NCBI RefSeq assembly: GCF_914767665.1
Contig: NC_059501.1
Location: 4,838,501 to 4,902,500, forward strand
Direction: 5' to 3'
Length of the DNA: 64,000 bases
Source of the DNA: Harmonia axyridis
Lineage: Eukaryota; Arthropoda; Insecta; Coleoptera; Coccinellidae
Shown: in pieces, positions 34,375-46,217 of the stretch
Layout of the letters: each line of letters starts with the position of its first letter
Numbering within the stretch: position 1 is the stretch's first letter
Notes under the pieces: generated by a model
The model's database searches: none
Told to the model about the DNA's origin: nothing
The model's input: the letters and a program-made list of their open reading frames with translations, nothing else
Made by a program: the position numbers and the translations under genes

Positions 34375-34800
34375 TATTCCCAATCGCTGGCCACTACTTT
34401 CTCCCATCTTTTGGGAATCGTACGAATCCCGCGTTAAACTGGTCATCTTTTTAAAATGGCTTGTTGCGTCACTCCTAATGACGAGTCTTTATCAAGTAAT
34501 GCCTCCAATTCTGACGTCAAAAGCCTTGAAACCACTCTCCGTACATTCATTCACTTACAGTGGCATCGCCATAAGTATTTGGGGGCATTCGATGAGCCTC
34601 AGCCGCAGATTTCTTCATATTAAAGCAGAAAATCAGATCCTCCCGCAAATGACAAGAATTTGGCTCGTAAGCTGGCATGTTTAATCGAGAATAACTTTAT
34701 GATGCAGACACAAATCGACTAATATTTCGATGGCGTTATGTTCACAAATACCTAAGCTTATTGCATGGCATCTACGATCTATTTATTTCGACTACCACCT
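34375..34800 (-). pseudogene. Mariner (mellifera-like) internal deletion derivative
   Basis: Sister of the 18.2-kb mariner. On the minus strand it has the same 5' flank, an ATG at 34678 opening MPAYEPNSCHLREDLIFCF, then NMKKSAAEAHRM and CxEWFQxF-like remains. It then jumps to the C-terminal end (FPKDGRK) and the 3' UTR. The catalytic core is deleted. Unlike the longer copy it has no stop at the LREDLIF position, so the two copies decayed separately. Confidence 0.7.
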
Positions 34801-35214
34801 TCCGTTATAGCTTAATATTTCAAAGAAATTCGTTCGAAAATGCCCCTGTTTTACCCATTTCACAATGAGTGAAATATTCAATGTTCTTGAGTAGCTTCGA
34901 TCCAGAGCAGTATGCTAACGCTACGCCACTGGATACCGCGAAAAGTTATAAAACTATGCCGGTCTATGTACGATAATATATTCGAAATTTATCAATGTAT
35001 TCATCGCAAGACAGTTAAGTATTCATAAAACACCACCCACTTGTTACTTCTATCTATCATATCAATATCGATAGATGTTGTCAAGACTTGGTCGTTTAAT
35101 TCTGGATATAGACAGAGGGGGCGTATGCCTTAAAGTATCGAATTGTCGTCGTCTGTACACCCCCTTATACATAAATAGCGGAATATGACGTCTTAGTATC
35201 CGCTCGGGCGATAA
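34801..35214. other. Stretch with nothing firmly recognised
   Basis: A weak R1-like piece (GGATATAGACAGAGGGGGCG) occurs at about 35102. No gene is supported. Confidence 0.3.
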
Positions 35215-35489
35215 AGATTTTTCTCTAATTCTGTGGCAAATCCGTTCATTCTGCCATATATTGCAGAACAAAATCATGCTGGAATATTTCAGTTTTACAC
35301 ATAGAATAATAAACATAGATAGAGGAAATAATATGAAAGTTAACTCTACATTGACTTTATAACTTATTTTTGATGTTCTCTCGGGAAGGTTTTGAACGAA
35401 ACAAGACACATTAAATGGAAGAAAAATTCAGGATTTCACCGAATCTTATGTGAAAGAAGAGAAATAAACAATTTTCAAAATACTGGAAT

Positions 35490-36716
35490 GCTGATGAGTG
35501 ATTTAATACTTGGTATTTCCACCCCTTGCGTTAATTACAGTTCGGCAATGACGATTCATACTCAAAATGAGTGATCTTAAAATGTTCTGATCTAATCCTT
35601 CCCAGATTTCTCTGAGTTGGATTCCTAAGTCATTAGGAGTACCTGGATGATTTTCTGAACTTCTCAGCATTCTATTGAGGTCGTCCCAAACCTGCTCAAT
35701 CGGATTGAGATCTGGACTTCTTGCTGGCCATTCCATTCGAGAGACTTCAACCTCTTCAAGGTACTACTGAACGATGCGCGCACAATGGGGTCTGGCATTA
35801 TTGTCCATAAAAATGAAATTTCCACCAATGTATGGGGCAAATGGCACTATATGCTCTTCAAGAATGTTCCTTATATACCTATCAGCATTCATAGCTCCAT
35901 TATCAACGACCACTAGGTCTGTGCGAGCAGTCAAAGATATTCCACCCCATACCATAATCGATCCTCCCCCGAAACCAGAAGTATTCAGGAAATTGCACTG
36001 AGCATATTATCATTCATGTGGACGTCTGTATACAAGGGAACGTCGATCACAATGGTAGAGGCAGAATCTAGACTCATTTGTGAAGAGAACTCTTTCCCAA
36101 TCTGCCTCTTCCCAATGGATATGCTCTCTCGCAAAATCCAAACGCGCCCTTCGATGGGCTGGGGTAAGAGCTGGGCCTCTTGCCGCGACACGAGGCCTCA
36201 AATCATATTCTCTGAGGCGATTTTTTGTTGTCTGAGTGCTAATTTGCAACCCATGAGTTTGCTCAAGCCGATTTTGAAGTAAGCGAGCGGTTGCAAACCG
36301 TTGTCTCAACGAAGAATCTCTCAAGTAACGTTCTTGAATGGCAGTTGTTACCCGTGGTCTACCCTGTCCACCCTTCTTCTCGCAAAACTACCGCTTGGGC
36401 ACATTCCTCTTGGGTCAAATTGCGTGTTTCGCGTTGCATAGCGATCGAGTGTAGAAAATCAAACGAAAGAAAAACTATTGATCACTAGAATTGATCGAGC
36501 ACAACTGATTTCAGAATGGAGCCAATACATTCAAAATCTGATAATCTCATCTTTTTTTATTCCTGCTGGTAAAAAACATCTGTATTGAAGAAAAACGTTG
36601 AAAGTGGATAACATATGCATGCATAATTCTGATAAAACTAATTATCATTGAGAACACCTTCAGTTGTAGAATAAATTTGAGGTTTCCATAATGTGCGTTA
36701 ATTTTTTTGCGCAGTG
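35490..36716 (-). mobile_element. Tc1-like element copy 1
   Basis: The right end shows the inverted-repeat terminus (reverse strand: CACTGCGCAAAAAAATTAAC) next to TA at 36717-36718. A 5' UTR of about 275 bp leads to the transposase start. The matching left end was not found, so the 3' end is truncated or rearranged before 35490. Confidence 0.75.
35503..36439 (-). pseudogene. Tc1 DD34E transposase, N-terminal deletion and stops
   Basis: One frame from ATG at 36439 reads MQRETRNLTQEECAQAVV, then loses about 109 bp of the helix-turn-helix region compared with the copy at 63.4 kb. It continues QRFATARLLQNRLEQTHG, RPRVAARGPALTPAHRR, VLFTNESRFCLYHCD (first D to N), two stops, MVWGGIS, FMDNNARPHCARIV (second D to N), a stop, then WPARSPDLNPIEQVWDDL (third acidic residue E present). 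It ends RTVINARGGNTKY. DD34E spacing and length are typical of Tc1 elements. Both catalytic aspartates are changed, so it is inactive. Confidence 0.88.
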
Positions 36717-37031
36717 TATGTTTATTATTTTGAGGTTTTACACAGATTTCATGGTTATATTTCATTACTATATGTTGGTAATCGAAAATCTTCCTCACAG
36801 AGAACAGAGAACCAAAATTTTTCAATGCAAAAACCACTAAACGATATTTATTGAAATAGTCCATTATTTTCAATAAAAACTCAGTAAATCAGAGAGAGTA
36901 ATGTATAATACTCTTACAAAGGTCCATTCTAACACTTGTTCATTCAAAAAATTGCCACTTCATGGCTTGTTTTTAAATAATGAACTCGTAGAAGAATATC
37001 AGTGCCTTCTTCACTTGTATTATAAATAATT

Positions 37032-38580
37032 ATTGCATAAACGACTGAGAATAATTTCTGCAGTGGTTGTTTCCAGCTTTATAACTTAAGTCGAAGGTCA
37101 AATTGAACAAACACCTATTAACCTTTATATTCCGATATAACAGAAAACGAATCGAACTCTATTGAGTCGACGTCCCCCAAAAAATACAAATCAAGATATT
37201 AATTCGAAAATGGCAGTCGAAGGAGTAGTATAATCAAGACATTTTCTATTATGATACTGCATCATCTTCTATTTATGGCTAAACGCTTGACTGCATTCTA
37301 GACACAAAAAAACTCGTGTAAATAGCTCCTAACGTTATATCACTTGAGAATATGTGCTTAATTGATTTAGCATAAGGAATTGAATGATAAATTTAATAGT
37401 GCTAAATATAGAACAAGAATAGATGAGCAGGGATGCGCTTCAAGATTCATCATGATGATTACTTAATTGGTGAAAGATTTCTTGTTTCAATAATAAACAG
37501 ACAGGGTTAATGGCTTCCAGTCTTTCAAATGTATTTGACAGATTTTTCAAACCATCACAAAGTATTCAACGCTTAAAATCAATTCGCATAAACGTTTATC
37601 AAAAATAAAACAACGAAAAATCTGCCAAAATGCAATTAAACGCAACGTGACGTCACTTGGAAATATCAACATCAAGTACCGAATTAGAAAGCGTTCGTTC
37701 TCATTTTGATTCAACCATTTTTTTTTTTTTGTGAAGATAGTTTTGATTGATTTTAGATTTGATCGTTTTGACTCATTTTTTCGAAGTTTCTTATTGTAAG
37801 AGGTTAAATCGCAATGTTCAATGTGAATATTTTATTGTAGCAAATTTCAAAATTCACAACGGTTTTTGCAAAAAAAAGTTAATGTTATTTCTCGAAGAAG
37901 TTCTTCTTAATCCAACCAAACAAAACCATTTCCAGATTCGAGAATAACTGTGTTACCTAAAATTATACGCAGAAATGACAATGTCTGGAAATAATAATTG
38001 AATGAATTTAGAGATGACTAATGAAATGCACGTTTTTCAATTTCTGCGTCATTGCAACTGAGTTAGACTCGACTTCCTAGAGATAAAAGTAACCGGATAT
38101 CTAAAAATTTCTATCTACCAGGTAAAAGAGCGGTATCTTTAAAATTTCGGATTTCTAGGTCAATTGTGACTCACTGCTTTGATTTATCCTGGAACTCGTC
38201 ATCGTCATACACCTGAAGCAGACCTCACTTTTATCTTTTTATCTTCCCTAAAGAATTTGTCAGTCAATGTTATCAAAAATCACGGCAGATAAAAGAATTG
38301 CTTCAAATTTTGCACAGATTGACAATTTCAGCCAAGATCTAATTTTCTATTTACGATCATGACATTCAGAAAGTCTATTTTGAATATCATCATTACCTTG
38401 AAAAAGCTATTCTTCATAATATTGCCAAATTTCATCTATATAGATCGAACCAGTAGCTTTCACATCATCAGATCGCAAAATAAAAATATGTTTTCAGAAA
38501 TACACGGTTTTTCTGAAAATGATAGATTCCTTGGATAATTCAAAGGAAAAAAGAGTTCTATAAACATTAGCCCCCAAAAG
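37032..38580. other. AT-rich stretch, nothing recognised
   Basis: About 1.5 kb without motif or shared repeat. A poly-T run lies at about 37720. No gene is supported. Confidence 0.3.
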
Positions 38581-38584
38581 CTTT

Positions 38585-38900
38585 GTTTTCGAAATACAGG
38601 GTGTTATAGTTTGATTATTTTTTTCGTAACAATTTCCCATCACAAGATATTTAACTCAAATTTGGCATAGATATTACAATTTAAAGTTCTTGTGGTAGGT
38701 ACGATAATTTTGATTGACCACTTTTTTCCTCCAGAACTTTCTTTGATGGACCACTGATAGTTCAGAAAAATGTGAAAATAAACTTTGGTCCAGTATATTT
38801 TTTGGTTTCTTGTAGTTTTGTCGCATCTGCTACCGATTTCGGGAAAAAAATTCCAAACAATTTTCCAGTTATCCTAGGAACATCCAAATTATTATTAAGA
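38585..38900 (+). repeat. Dispersed repeat R6
   Basis: Marked by AAAGCTTTGTTTTCGAAATA followed by CAGGGTGTTATAGTTTG, then a block with TTGTCGCATCTGCTACCGAT that recurs inverted at 41490-41530. Related copies lie at 41290-41740, 43555-43750, 44680-44880, 45235-45400 and about 47620-47830. The element type is unknown. Confidence 0.5.
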
Positions 38901-39374
38901 TCCTGTCAATAAGATGTGATGAATAAATTAATTTTAAGTTTTGAATCGAAGATTAATAAAGTTTCGATAAAATGGTATTAACAATATCACAAAAAACACC
39001 TTGTTTATCGAAGGTTATCCAAAGAATCTCTCATGTTCCATTGTTTACTTTGTCCTTCCAATTTTGGGACACCCTGTATAAACCGTGGGTAAACCAATTT
39101 CCCCACAATTTATTCTCGGAAATGATAGCGATTCAAGGCGTATGCTGTCATTTGTCTAAAGTTTTCCAGCTAACGGCATTCGATCAATTTTAACCTGTCT
39201 GAACAACCTCATCGTCGATGTTTTGAATTATTAATGTTGTTCTGTACGCTCGAATAAACGTCGTCGAGGATGGTTTCTAGACGAAATAATTTGTAGAGTT
39301 ATATTCGTCCACCAGTTTCCAATATTCGGGGTTTGGATCGATGCAGGATGCAGAATATTCAAGGCGTTGTTCGA
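38901..39374. other. Stretch with nothing recognised
   Basis: An ACACCCTGTATAAAC motif at about 39070 resembles an old MITE end. No gene is supported. Confidence 0.3.
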
Positions 39375-39787
39375 GAATAGTTATTTATAATACAAGTGCA
39401 GAAGACATTGATATTCTTCCACGAGTTCAAAATTCAAAAACGAGCCACGAAGTGGCGAGTTTTGGAATGAACGAGTGGTAGATAGAGCCTTCTGTACGAG
39501 TATTATACATTATATTCTCTAATTCATTGCATTTTCGTTGAAATTAATGAAATATTTCCATAAATATATTTCAGTGATTTTTGCATTGAAAAATGTTGGT
39601 TGGCAGAACTGATTTCTTTAAGGCAAATTGATGAATTGACAGATAAAGCCGTGGCGGAAAGTTCGGAGTACCAACATAGAATAATAAAATATAACCATGA
39701 AAACTGTGCGTTTCTGATATATTCTCGCACGATTTTGTTCTACAAGATGTGGAAGAATGAACGGAATAACCACAGAATTAGAGAAAA
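39375..39787 (+). repeat. R3 copy
   Basis: Very similar to 20542-20953, with the same ends (GAATAGTTATTTATAATAC, GAATTAGAGAAAAA). It abuts the truncated 5' end of the Penelope-like element. Confidence 0.8.
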
Positions 39788-39807
39788 ATATCTTTTAATA
39801 GACATGA

Positions 39808-40467
39808 AACAGTCCAGCCGAATGTTTCCGTAAGAATGATTTTTTTCAGAAAAATTATCGACGAGAACAAACTTATCATGGTTATCCAAGTAATTTAATA
39901 TATAAGATTTTTTATTCGTCTATTAGTGCAGGTGATTCTCGATCATCCAGTGATGTTGATCAAACGACACATTATTGTAAATTAATCTATATACCGGGAT
40001 GCTCTCAGCAATTGGCAAGAATAATGAGCAATCTCTCAAACAAAGTAGTTTTTTATTATAATAAAACTGTGGGCAAATTGTTCAGTCGACTAAAGGATGG
40101 CAATCCTTTGATGAGACATTCTAATTTATTGTACAAAATAGATTGTTCAGATTGTGCTGGCAGTTACATAGGCCAAACAAAACAGTATATAGGGTCGAGG
40201 TTGAAACAACATGAGAGAGATTGCAAAAATCGTAGTGAAGCAACAGCATTATCACAGCATGCAAAAATTAATGACCACTCCTTTGATTTTAATAATGTAA
40301 AAATTTTAAATAAAGAAAAGAATTGGTTTAAACGAACATTCAAAGAAATGGTTTTTATCAAGAGAATAAAAGATTCTGTGAATACACGCACCGATATTGG
40401 AAGTTTGAGTTCGGTGTATTTTAACTTAATTAATAAGGTAAATGTAGATAGTTTTATCGCGCGGTAG
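39808..40467 (+). pseudogene. Penelope GIY-YIG endonuclease domain, 5' truncated ORF
   Basis: A continuous frame of 219 codons with no stop. Its N-terminal part (HYCKLIYIPGCSQQLARIM) is the connector after the reverse transcriptase. LLYKIDCSDCAGSYIGQTK followed by YIGSRLKQHERDC is the GIY-YIG nuclease core, with the catalytic Arg (SRLKQHE) and His/Glu. The end reads SLSSVYFNLINKVNVD. In Penelope-like elements this domain nicks DNA for target-primed insertion. The domain looks intact here, but without RT the copy cannot move itself. It is well preserved compared with most relics in the window, so it is young. The first in-frame ATG is at 40024. Confidence 0.88.
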
Positions 40468-40888
40468 TTCGTGTTTCCTTTTGAATCGGGTGTTAGTATG
40501 TCTCACACATTTTAATGCAGTCTGTCTTGCCTGATACATCAGTTTATACTTATACGTCTTATTTGATGTGGTTTTTTATGATATCCTGATAATGCCATTT
40601 TATTTTATGGACATTTATTTGATGATTTCGATGTATTCGAATGATATATAACCGTTATTCATAGGGTGAGATCGCTTTTTATTGTAAACTTATTGTTTCC
40701 TTGGCCGACCTGGCGTTAATTGTTTCATGTTGTTTTGCTTTATATTTATATTCATTGTTATTTGTCATCTAGTTTATATTTCATATTTATTATTGTATAG
40801 TGACATCATTTTATGTATTTTTTATCTTTATTGCTACACCAATTGTATGATCCATGCCGTTGTTTATAAATTGGTTTTTGTTTTTAAC

Positions 40889-40950
40889 CTGATGAAGGAG
40901 CTAAATGCTCAGAAACGTTGCCATTGAATAAATTGTATACAACTGTTCCT
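40889..40950 (+). ncRNA. Hammerhead ribozyme-like motif of the Penelope element
   Basis: The strand reads CTGATGA (40889-40895), a small hairpin GAGC-TAAAT-GCTC, then GAAACGTTG (40912-40920) and, further on, CAAC with GTT. CUGAUGA plus helix II plus GAAAC is the conserved hammerhead core, and hammerheads are known from the terminal regions of Penelope-like elements. Helix III would be ACGTTG with CAAC(T)GT, with one bulged base. Helix I is not obvious, so activity is doubtful. An alternative is that only the core remains. Confidence 0.5.
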
Positions 40951-41029
40951 TGTGACTGATATTCCTCACCATCGAAAAAAAAAAAACTTATCAACTGCAA
41001 GAAGTGTTTTTTATAAACGAAAATAAATT

Positions 41030-41195
41030 TTAACAATTTCAGTGCTATGTTGTAGTTGAAGTTTCATTTCATTTTTAGTAATGGCATGGTTTTTACTTGT
41101 TATATGTCGAAAGATGACAGCTTCAAAAGTGACAGCTGCCCAGATAGCGGCCCAATCAAAATTAAATCTCTTATTGGAAATTCCTTTGCAAGCGT
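41030..41195 (-). pseudogene. Mariner family B 5' end fragment
   Basis: Same block as 13565-13741 in the same orientation (TCATTTTTAGTAATGGCATG, GACAGCTTCAAAAGTGACAG, CTCTTATTGGAAATTCC). Only the UTR and the first few codons survive. Confidence 0.5.
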
Positions 41196-41279
41196 CTTTG
41201 GAAATTGTGTTTACAATACAAGATGTTACTGAATTGAAGGTGCAAAGGAAAATTATAGATTCCTAGGTTAATTTTAAGA

Positions 41280-41750
41280 AGAAACATGGGCCGGCAAACG
41301 CTTTGCTTTCGAGATACAGGGTGTTTCTTGTTGTCCTACTTTTTTGTGATGTTTATGAATCTTCGCTACAGATTGGGTGAATAAGTACCTTAACTTATAA
41401 TTAATTTATTAATCCCAGCTTACTAACTGGATCTTTATAATAATTTGGATTTTCTTGGAAAGTAGTAAAGTAGAGAATTGTTTGAAATTTTTTTCCGCAA
41501 TCGGTAGCAGATACGACAAAACTACAAGAAATCAAAAGGTGTAGTACTGAACCAAAATTTCTCTTTATACATTTTTCTAAACAACCAGTGGTCCGCCAAA
41601 AAAATCTGGAGAAAAGAGGCAGGAAATGTTCCAGAAAAGATATCACCCTGTAGTTTTGCATTCAAAATTTGCATATGACACGATGAAAACTCTATATTGG
41701 AACGTCTATGCTGAATTTAAATTAAATATCTTGTGAAGGGAAGGTGCTAT
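41280..41750. repeat. R6 copies, partly in inverted orientation
   Basis: GCTTTGCTTTCGAGATACAG with GGTGTTTCTTG near 41310, and an inverse block (AATCGGTAGCAGATACGACA, ATATCACCCTGTAG) at 41500-41650, matching 38585-38900. Confidence 0.45.
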
Positions 41751-41863
41751 GCGAAAAGAACTAAGTATTTCCAAGCCCATGTTTGAAGGACTTTTTTTCC
41801 TTTAAATAATCCGAGAAATCTTTCTTTTTGTTTTTAGGAATAATAACTTCAAAGATGTCTACT

Positions 41864-42063
41864 TAGAGATTCACAGCTTGACTTGATATTCGAGCAACTT
41901 GACTTGGGCTTGACTTGAAATCAAATCAAGTTGAAGTCAATTATTTATTAATCAAGTACTTGACTCAACGTTTAAAAACTACTACCCGACTGGAACTTGA
42001 GTTGATTTCAAGTCAAGCCCAAGTCATGTAGCTTGAATATCAAGTCAAGCCGTCTATGTCCCT
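41864..42063. repeat. R4 palindromic MITE (hAT-like)
   Basis: Near-perfect inverted repeat of about 200 bp built from CTTGACTTG/CAAGTCAAG. The ends read TAGAGATTCACAGCTTGACT and the complement AGTCAAGCCGTCTATGTCCC. See the hAT fragment at 24752 for the likely parent. Confidence 0.7.
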
Positions 42064-42718
42064 ATGTCTACTCAATTTGTCGTGCATCGCATTTCTTATG
42101 GCACAAGAGATCATCTAACACTCCAAACATAACGGAAGATTTCCCGTTTCCTCTTCACAATTGCCGTCTTGATCTTATTAAATTAATTAGTTGATTGTTA
42201 CAGTCTGTGCGAAAAGCGACACAATATCTATCGAGGCAGAATCGGACTGGAAACTGCATTCTTGTTCTGCGATTCAGAAAACACGTTACACTCGATTCTC
42301 CACAATGGCGATTATTTAAAATTCGTAATCCTTCAATTGGACCATTATCTCCAGAAATGACTAGCTTCCTTTACAGGTAAAACGCTAAACAATGGACGTC
42401 CGCATCGGAGTTGAGATAATATCCATGCCCAAAAAAGACGATAACCTGCAATCAGCTCCAAGACGCTCTAAAGGCGCCACACTCCTTCGGATTTGCCTGA
42501 GGGGTGATTTTTCCTCACGATTTCATACCGAACAAATCAAATCTGGTCTGAAAAGTTCAAGATTCTAAATATTTCAGTAAGAGAGTTATCATATTTACGA
42601 CAGGACAGTCAGAATTGAATTTGATCACGGTTTGTTCGTTAGTGAATCGTGACTCATCGTTTGGGAGCGATCCATGGCGCAAAATTCGAAAATTAGGAGA
42701 CAATTCATTTATCTATTA
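42064..42718. other. Stretch with nothing recognised
   Basis: Somewhat less AT-rich than the flanks, with a 61-codon open frame (42195-42380) lacking motifs. No gene is supported. Confidence 0.25.
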
Positions 42719-43090
42719 ATTTCTCTAATTCTGTGATTATTCCGTTCATTCTTCCACATCTTGTAAAACAAAATCGTGCGAGAATATATCAGAAACGCAC
42801 AGTTCTCATGGTTATATTTTATTATTATATGTTGGTACTCCGAACTTTCCGCCACGGCTTTATCTGTGAATTCATCAATTTACCTTAAAGAAATCAGTTC
42901 TGCCAACCAACATTTTTCAAAGCAAAAATCACTAAATGATATTTATGGAAATATTTCATTAATTTCAATAAAAATGCGATGAATTAGAGAAAATAATGTA
43001 TAATACTCGTACACTTCGTGGCTCGTTTTTTAATTTTGAACTCGTGGAAGAATATCAATGCCTTCTCCACTTGTATTATAAATAACTATT
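42719..43090 (-). repeat. R3 copy with a short internal deletion
   Basis: Matches R3 in inverse orientation but lacks about 45 bp of the palindromic module (CTCGTACACTTCGTGGCTCG joins two distant points). Confidence 0.75.
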
Positions 43091-43317
43091 ATAGTATAGT
43101 ATTCATTTATTTTCCAAAAATATAACCGTTTTTTTTTTAATATCAAAATGAAACCTCTCTTTCTCATTTCTCAATGAATCACCCTGTATAGGAATCAACC
43201 GTGCCTACGAAAGGGGAATTCATTCAAATTTTACTGAGCCTTCCAGAACTACAACTGCATAAAAATCCATTGGTAGAGGTGGTCTACTATTAGTGAATGA
43301 ATTTTTTGAATGACACT

Positions 43318-45400
43318 CCAAAAACGAATGAAATAATGCAAAATGAAAGGTTCATCGGATAGACCTTGAAGTTTTTGTTGGTGTCGGAGCAACAAGTCGA
43401 TTCAACATTATTTTTCCAGTCGACAATTACATTGAACACCTTGTATCTCGCTTATGCTTTGAAAATGAGGTATAAAGCAAAAATGATTCTGCCGACTATA
43501 GAGGGTAGTCAAAATTTTAGTTCAATAACTTTGGCTTCGGGTAGAACTTTCCATGAAAAAAGTTCATATAAACATATATCCTAAAAAGCCCCATTTTCGA
43601 GAGACAGGGAGTAAAAGTTTGAAAAAAAAAAACAGTTTTTTACTTATAACTGTAGTATTATTACTTTCATTGATTTAATTCTTAGGTAGGTATTGAAGTC
43701 TAGATAATCTAGTATTTCGAATAAGCTAAGTGCGATGATTCTTTTCATATTGAAAATTCAAAAACGAATGAAATAACGCAAAATGAAAGGTTTATCGGAT
43801 AGACCTTGAGGTTTTTGTTGGTGTCGGAGCAACAAGACCGTGAAAAAATTAAATTCTGGTAGTGTATTCACTTTCCTCACTCGATTTAACATTATTTTTC
43901 CAGTCGGCGAGTGCACACTAGATCCCCCAATACGAAATTCATGCATAAAACATTCCAATCTGGCTCCGTATAATCGGTTGTTTCACTCAACAGTTAGATG
44001 ACATAAGCAGACGTACCAAACGGCGTGAAATGAAGAAAAAGGCTTGTTCGGTATGCAGAGTAAGCCGTGAGAACATGAACCGCAGATTATTTTCTATCTT
44101 TGATGTGGAGTGAATTCCACTTGGACAAAAAACAGTGCAAATTTTACTCTAAGGTCTATTATTTCCTTTTATATCATAGAATATCTCGATTGGTATGAAG
44201 GCTGAGTTCAAAAAAAGGAATGAATTGGCGTCAGGTGTGTTTTTCATGCGCCAATTAGTTTTAGTGACATAACATTATAATTCCAAACTAAAATTTAAAT
44301 TGATTTGATAAACTGCCTATCTAAAATTTCTCTCTCTTGAAAATTAAGCTCCCAATTCTGGGAAATTCTTTCTGTGATTTATACTTCTATGCTATTTCAC
44401 CTTTTGTTCTAGTTTTTGCAAAATTGTTCCCTTCTATTTATACAGGATGTTAGTGAATAAATGCGACAAACTTTTTGTTCTCAAATGCTTCGTAATTATT
44501 GTATTATTCGTTCAATTGTGTGACAAAGAAATCACTCATAGCTTTTATGCGTATGGGGCGCCGTTTTTATGCAGAAAAACTAGAACATCTCAACTTTTTT
44601 CACACTATCAAGAGAAATCTAATTATTATAGATAATTTATTGAACAAATGAAAAGTCCCTTCGCGTTAAGATGTTTTTTTCTTGAAAAAAGTTCATATAA
44701 ACCTATATCTTAAAAAGTCCCATTTTCGAGATAGAGGGAGTAAAAGTTTGAAAAAAAAACAGTTTTTTACTCATAACTCATTTACTTTCATTGATTTAAT
44801 TTTTAGGTATTGAATATAGATAATCTAGTATTTCGAATTAGCTTAGTGCGATGATTCTGTTTATATTGAAAATTTACACCATTTTTTCGAGAAAATTATT
44901 TCATTTTTAAAACCAATTAAATGCCAAAAAAAAACATCAAGTTTTGTACTTTCATTCAAACCTAATGGAAAAAAATTCAAAAATTATTTTTTGTAGATTT
45001 TCGTGGAAAGTGTTTGCTTTGTACTCAATTACATCGAAAATGGTATATTCTATGGAAAATTCAAGAGACCTTCCTTTTGCTTTGAATGAAGCTCTGTTGA
45101 TTTCATAAATGATACAATTTTCTCGAAAAAAAGACGTGTAGATTTTCAATAGAAAAAGGATAATCGAACCCCTTCATCTACGCCATTGGATAATTTTGGT
45201 AGGAGACATTTACCTAATTCGAAACATTACATTAATCTGACTTTAATACCTAAATTAAGACATAGAATGCAATAATACTAGAGTTATAAGTAAAAACTGA
45301 TTTTTCTCCAAACTTTAACACCCTGTATTTCGAAAACGAAGCTTGTTAGGATATATGTTTACAGAATATTTTTCATGAAAAGAAATGTTCTATTCGATTC
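43318..45400. repeat. Cluster of duplicated blocks including R6
   Basis: A block with TTCATCGGATAGACCTTGAA and TTGGTGTCGGAGCAACAAG occurs at 43318-43432 and again at 43752-43915. A block with AAAAGTTCATATAAAC, CCCATTTTCGAGA and GATAATCTAGTATTTCGAAT occurs at 43555-43750 and 44680-44880, and inverted at about 45235-45400. These are direct and inverted duplications of the R6 type. No coding sequence was recognised. Confidence 0.6.
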
Positions 45401-46217
45401 CAAAGTTATTGAAATAAAATCTAGACCACCATGTATATGTTTGTCAAGTTTTTGATGAAACATACTGTATGCTTTATAAGTTTTTATCTTAGTTAAAATA
45501 AATTAGGTAGGTATTTGTGAAATATTTTTTCCATTATCCATTCCCTCCATGAAAAAACTACTTACGTGTTCTGTATGAATTTGTAATCGAAAATTTTAAA
45601 ATCAGAGACAATTTTTTTTTCATTCCAAAAGAGATCAAAATATTAAATTTTTTGATTTTTTTTTTTTTTTCATTGTCTTCGGTAGACTCGGAAGCGAAAT
45701 CTCGTGCCGAGCCTCCTCTCTTATGCGGTGTCTATTTCAAACACTCACATTACCATCTTCCCAGCATCAGCGTAATAACGAAACCTGTTTTTGAAATATC
45801 CCGTTTGGAAGTGGTCCATCCGAAATGATCGTTGATCGAATCTACCCGTCTTCGTAATTATAAATTCCTCGACGTAAACTTTGAATGATAATGTCGCGCC
45901 GTGTATCGTTAATGTTATAACAGAAGGGGGAACATGCTGCAGGAGGAATCACGATTTCGAAGAATGCTTCAGGGGGGTTTTTCGATTATTTGGAATCATG
46001 TATTTCTGCGAAGAATGTGTGTAAGAGGGGAAATTTAATGAGAAATACAGGAACTACGAAAATATTTCGGGTATACAAGAAGATATTTTTTTAAATTATG
46101 TATATTTATATTATTATTTATGGGGAAAAATATTATCATTAATTATTTATTTATCAGCCAAATGGCCGCCACGACTATGGTTGCAACACCATATCCTTTT
46201 CATGAAATTCATATATA
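45401..46217. other. Mostly unique stretch with a poly-T run
   Basis: A poly-T run lies at about 45650. The part 45680-46000 is less AT-rich and not repeated in the window (TCGTGCCGAGCCTCCTCTC). It may be a conserved or regulatory block, but nothing proves that. Confidence 0.2.

Larger units (their letters stand above)
35300..36734. mobile_element. R1 element with 8-bp duplication GTTTTACA
   Basis: The left end CATAGAATAATAAACATAG is preceded by GTTTTACA (35292-35299). The right end (reverse: CTCAAAATAATAAACATA) is followed by GTTTTACA (36735-36742). An 8-bp duplication is the hallmark of hAT elements. A Tc1 element occupies nearly all of the interior and ends only about 16 bp from the right R1 end. 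Confidence 0.75.
35215..37031 (-). repeat. R3 copy split by R1, which contains a Tc1 element
   Basis: R3 sequence at 35215-35299 (TTTTTCTCTAATTCTGTGGC) resumes at 36743 (GATTTCATGGTTATATTTC) and ends near 37031. The gap is filled by an R1 element with an 8-bp duplication. Confidence 0.75.
39788..40988 (+). mobile_element. Penelope-like retroelement, 3' part
   Basis: Contains the C-terminal endonuclease region of a Penelope-like element, a 3' UTR of about 500 bp, a hammerhead-like motif at 40889 and a short A-rich end near 40976. The reverse transcriptase part is missing because the copy is truncated at the junction with R3 near 39788. Confidence 0.8.

Noticed and set aside
35774..36282. Plus-strand open frames across the Tc1 copy
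   Set aside because: The minus-strand frame shows the Tc1 transposase motifs in order; the plus-strand frames are shadows.
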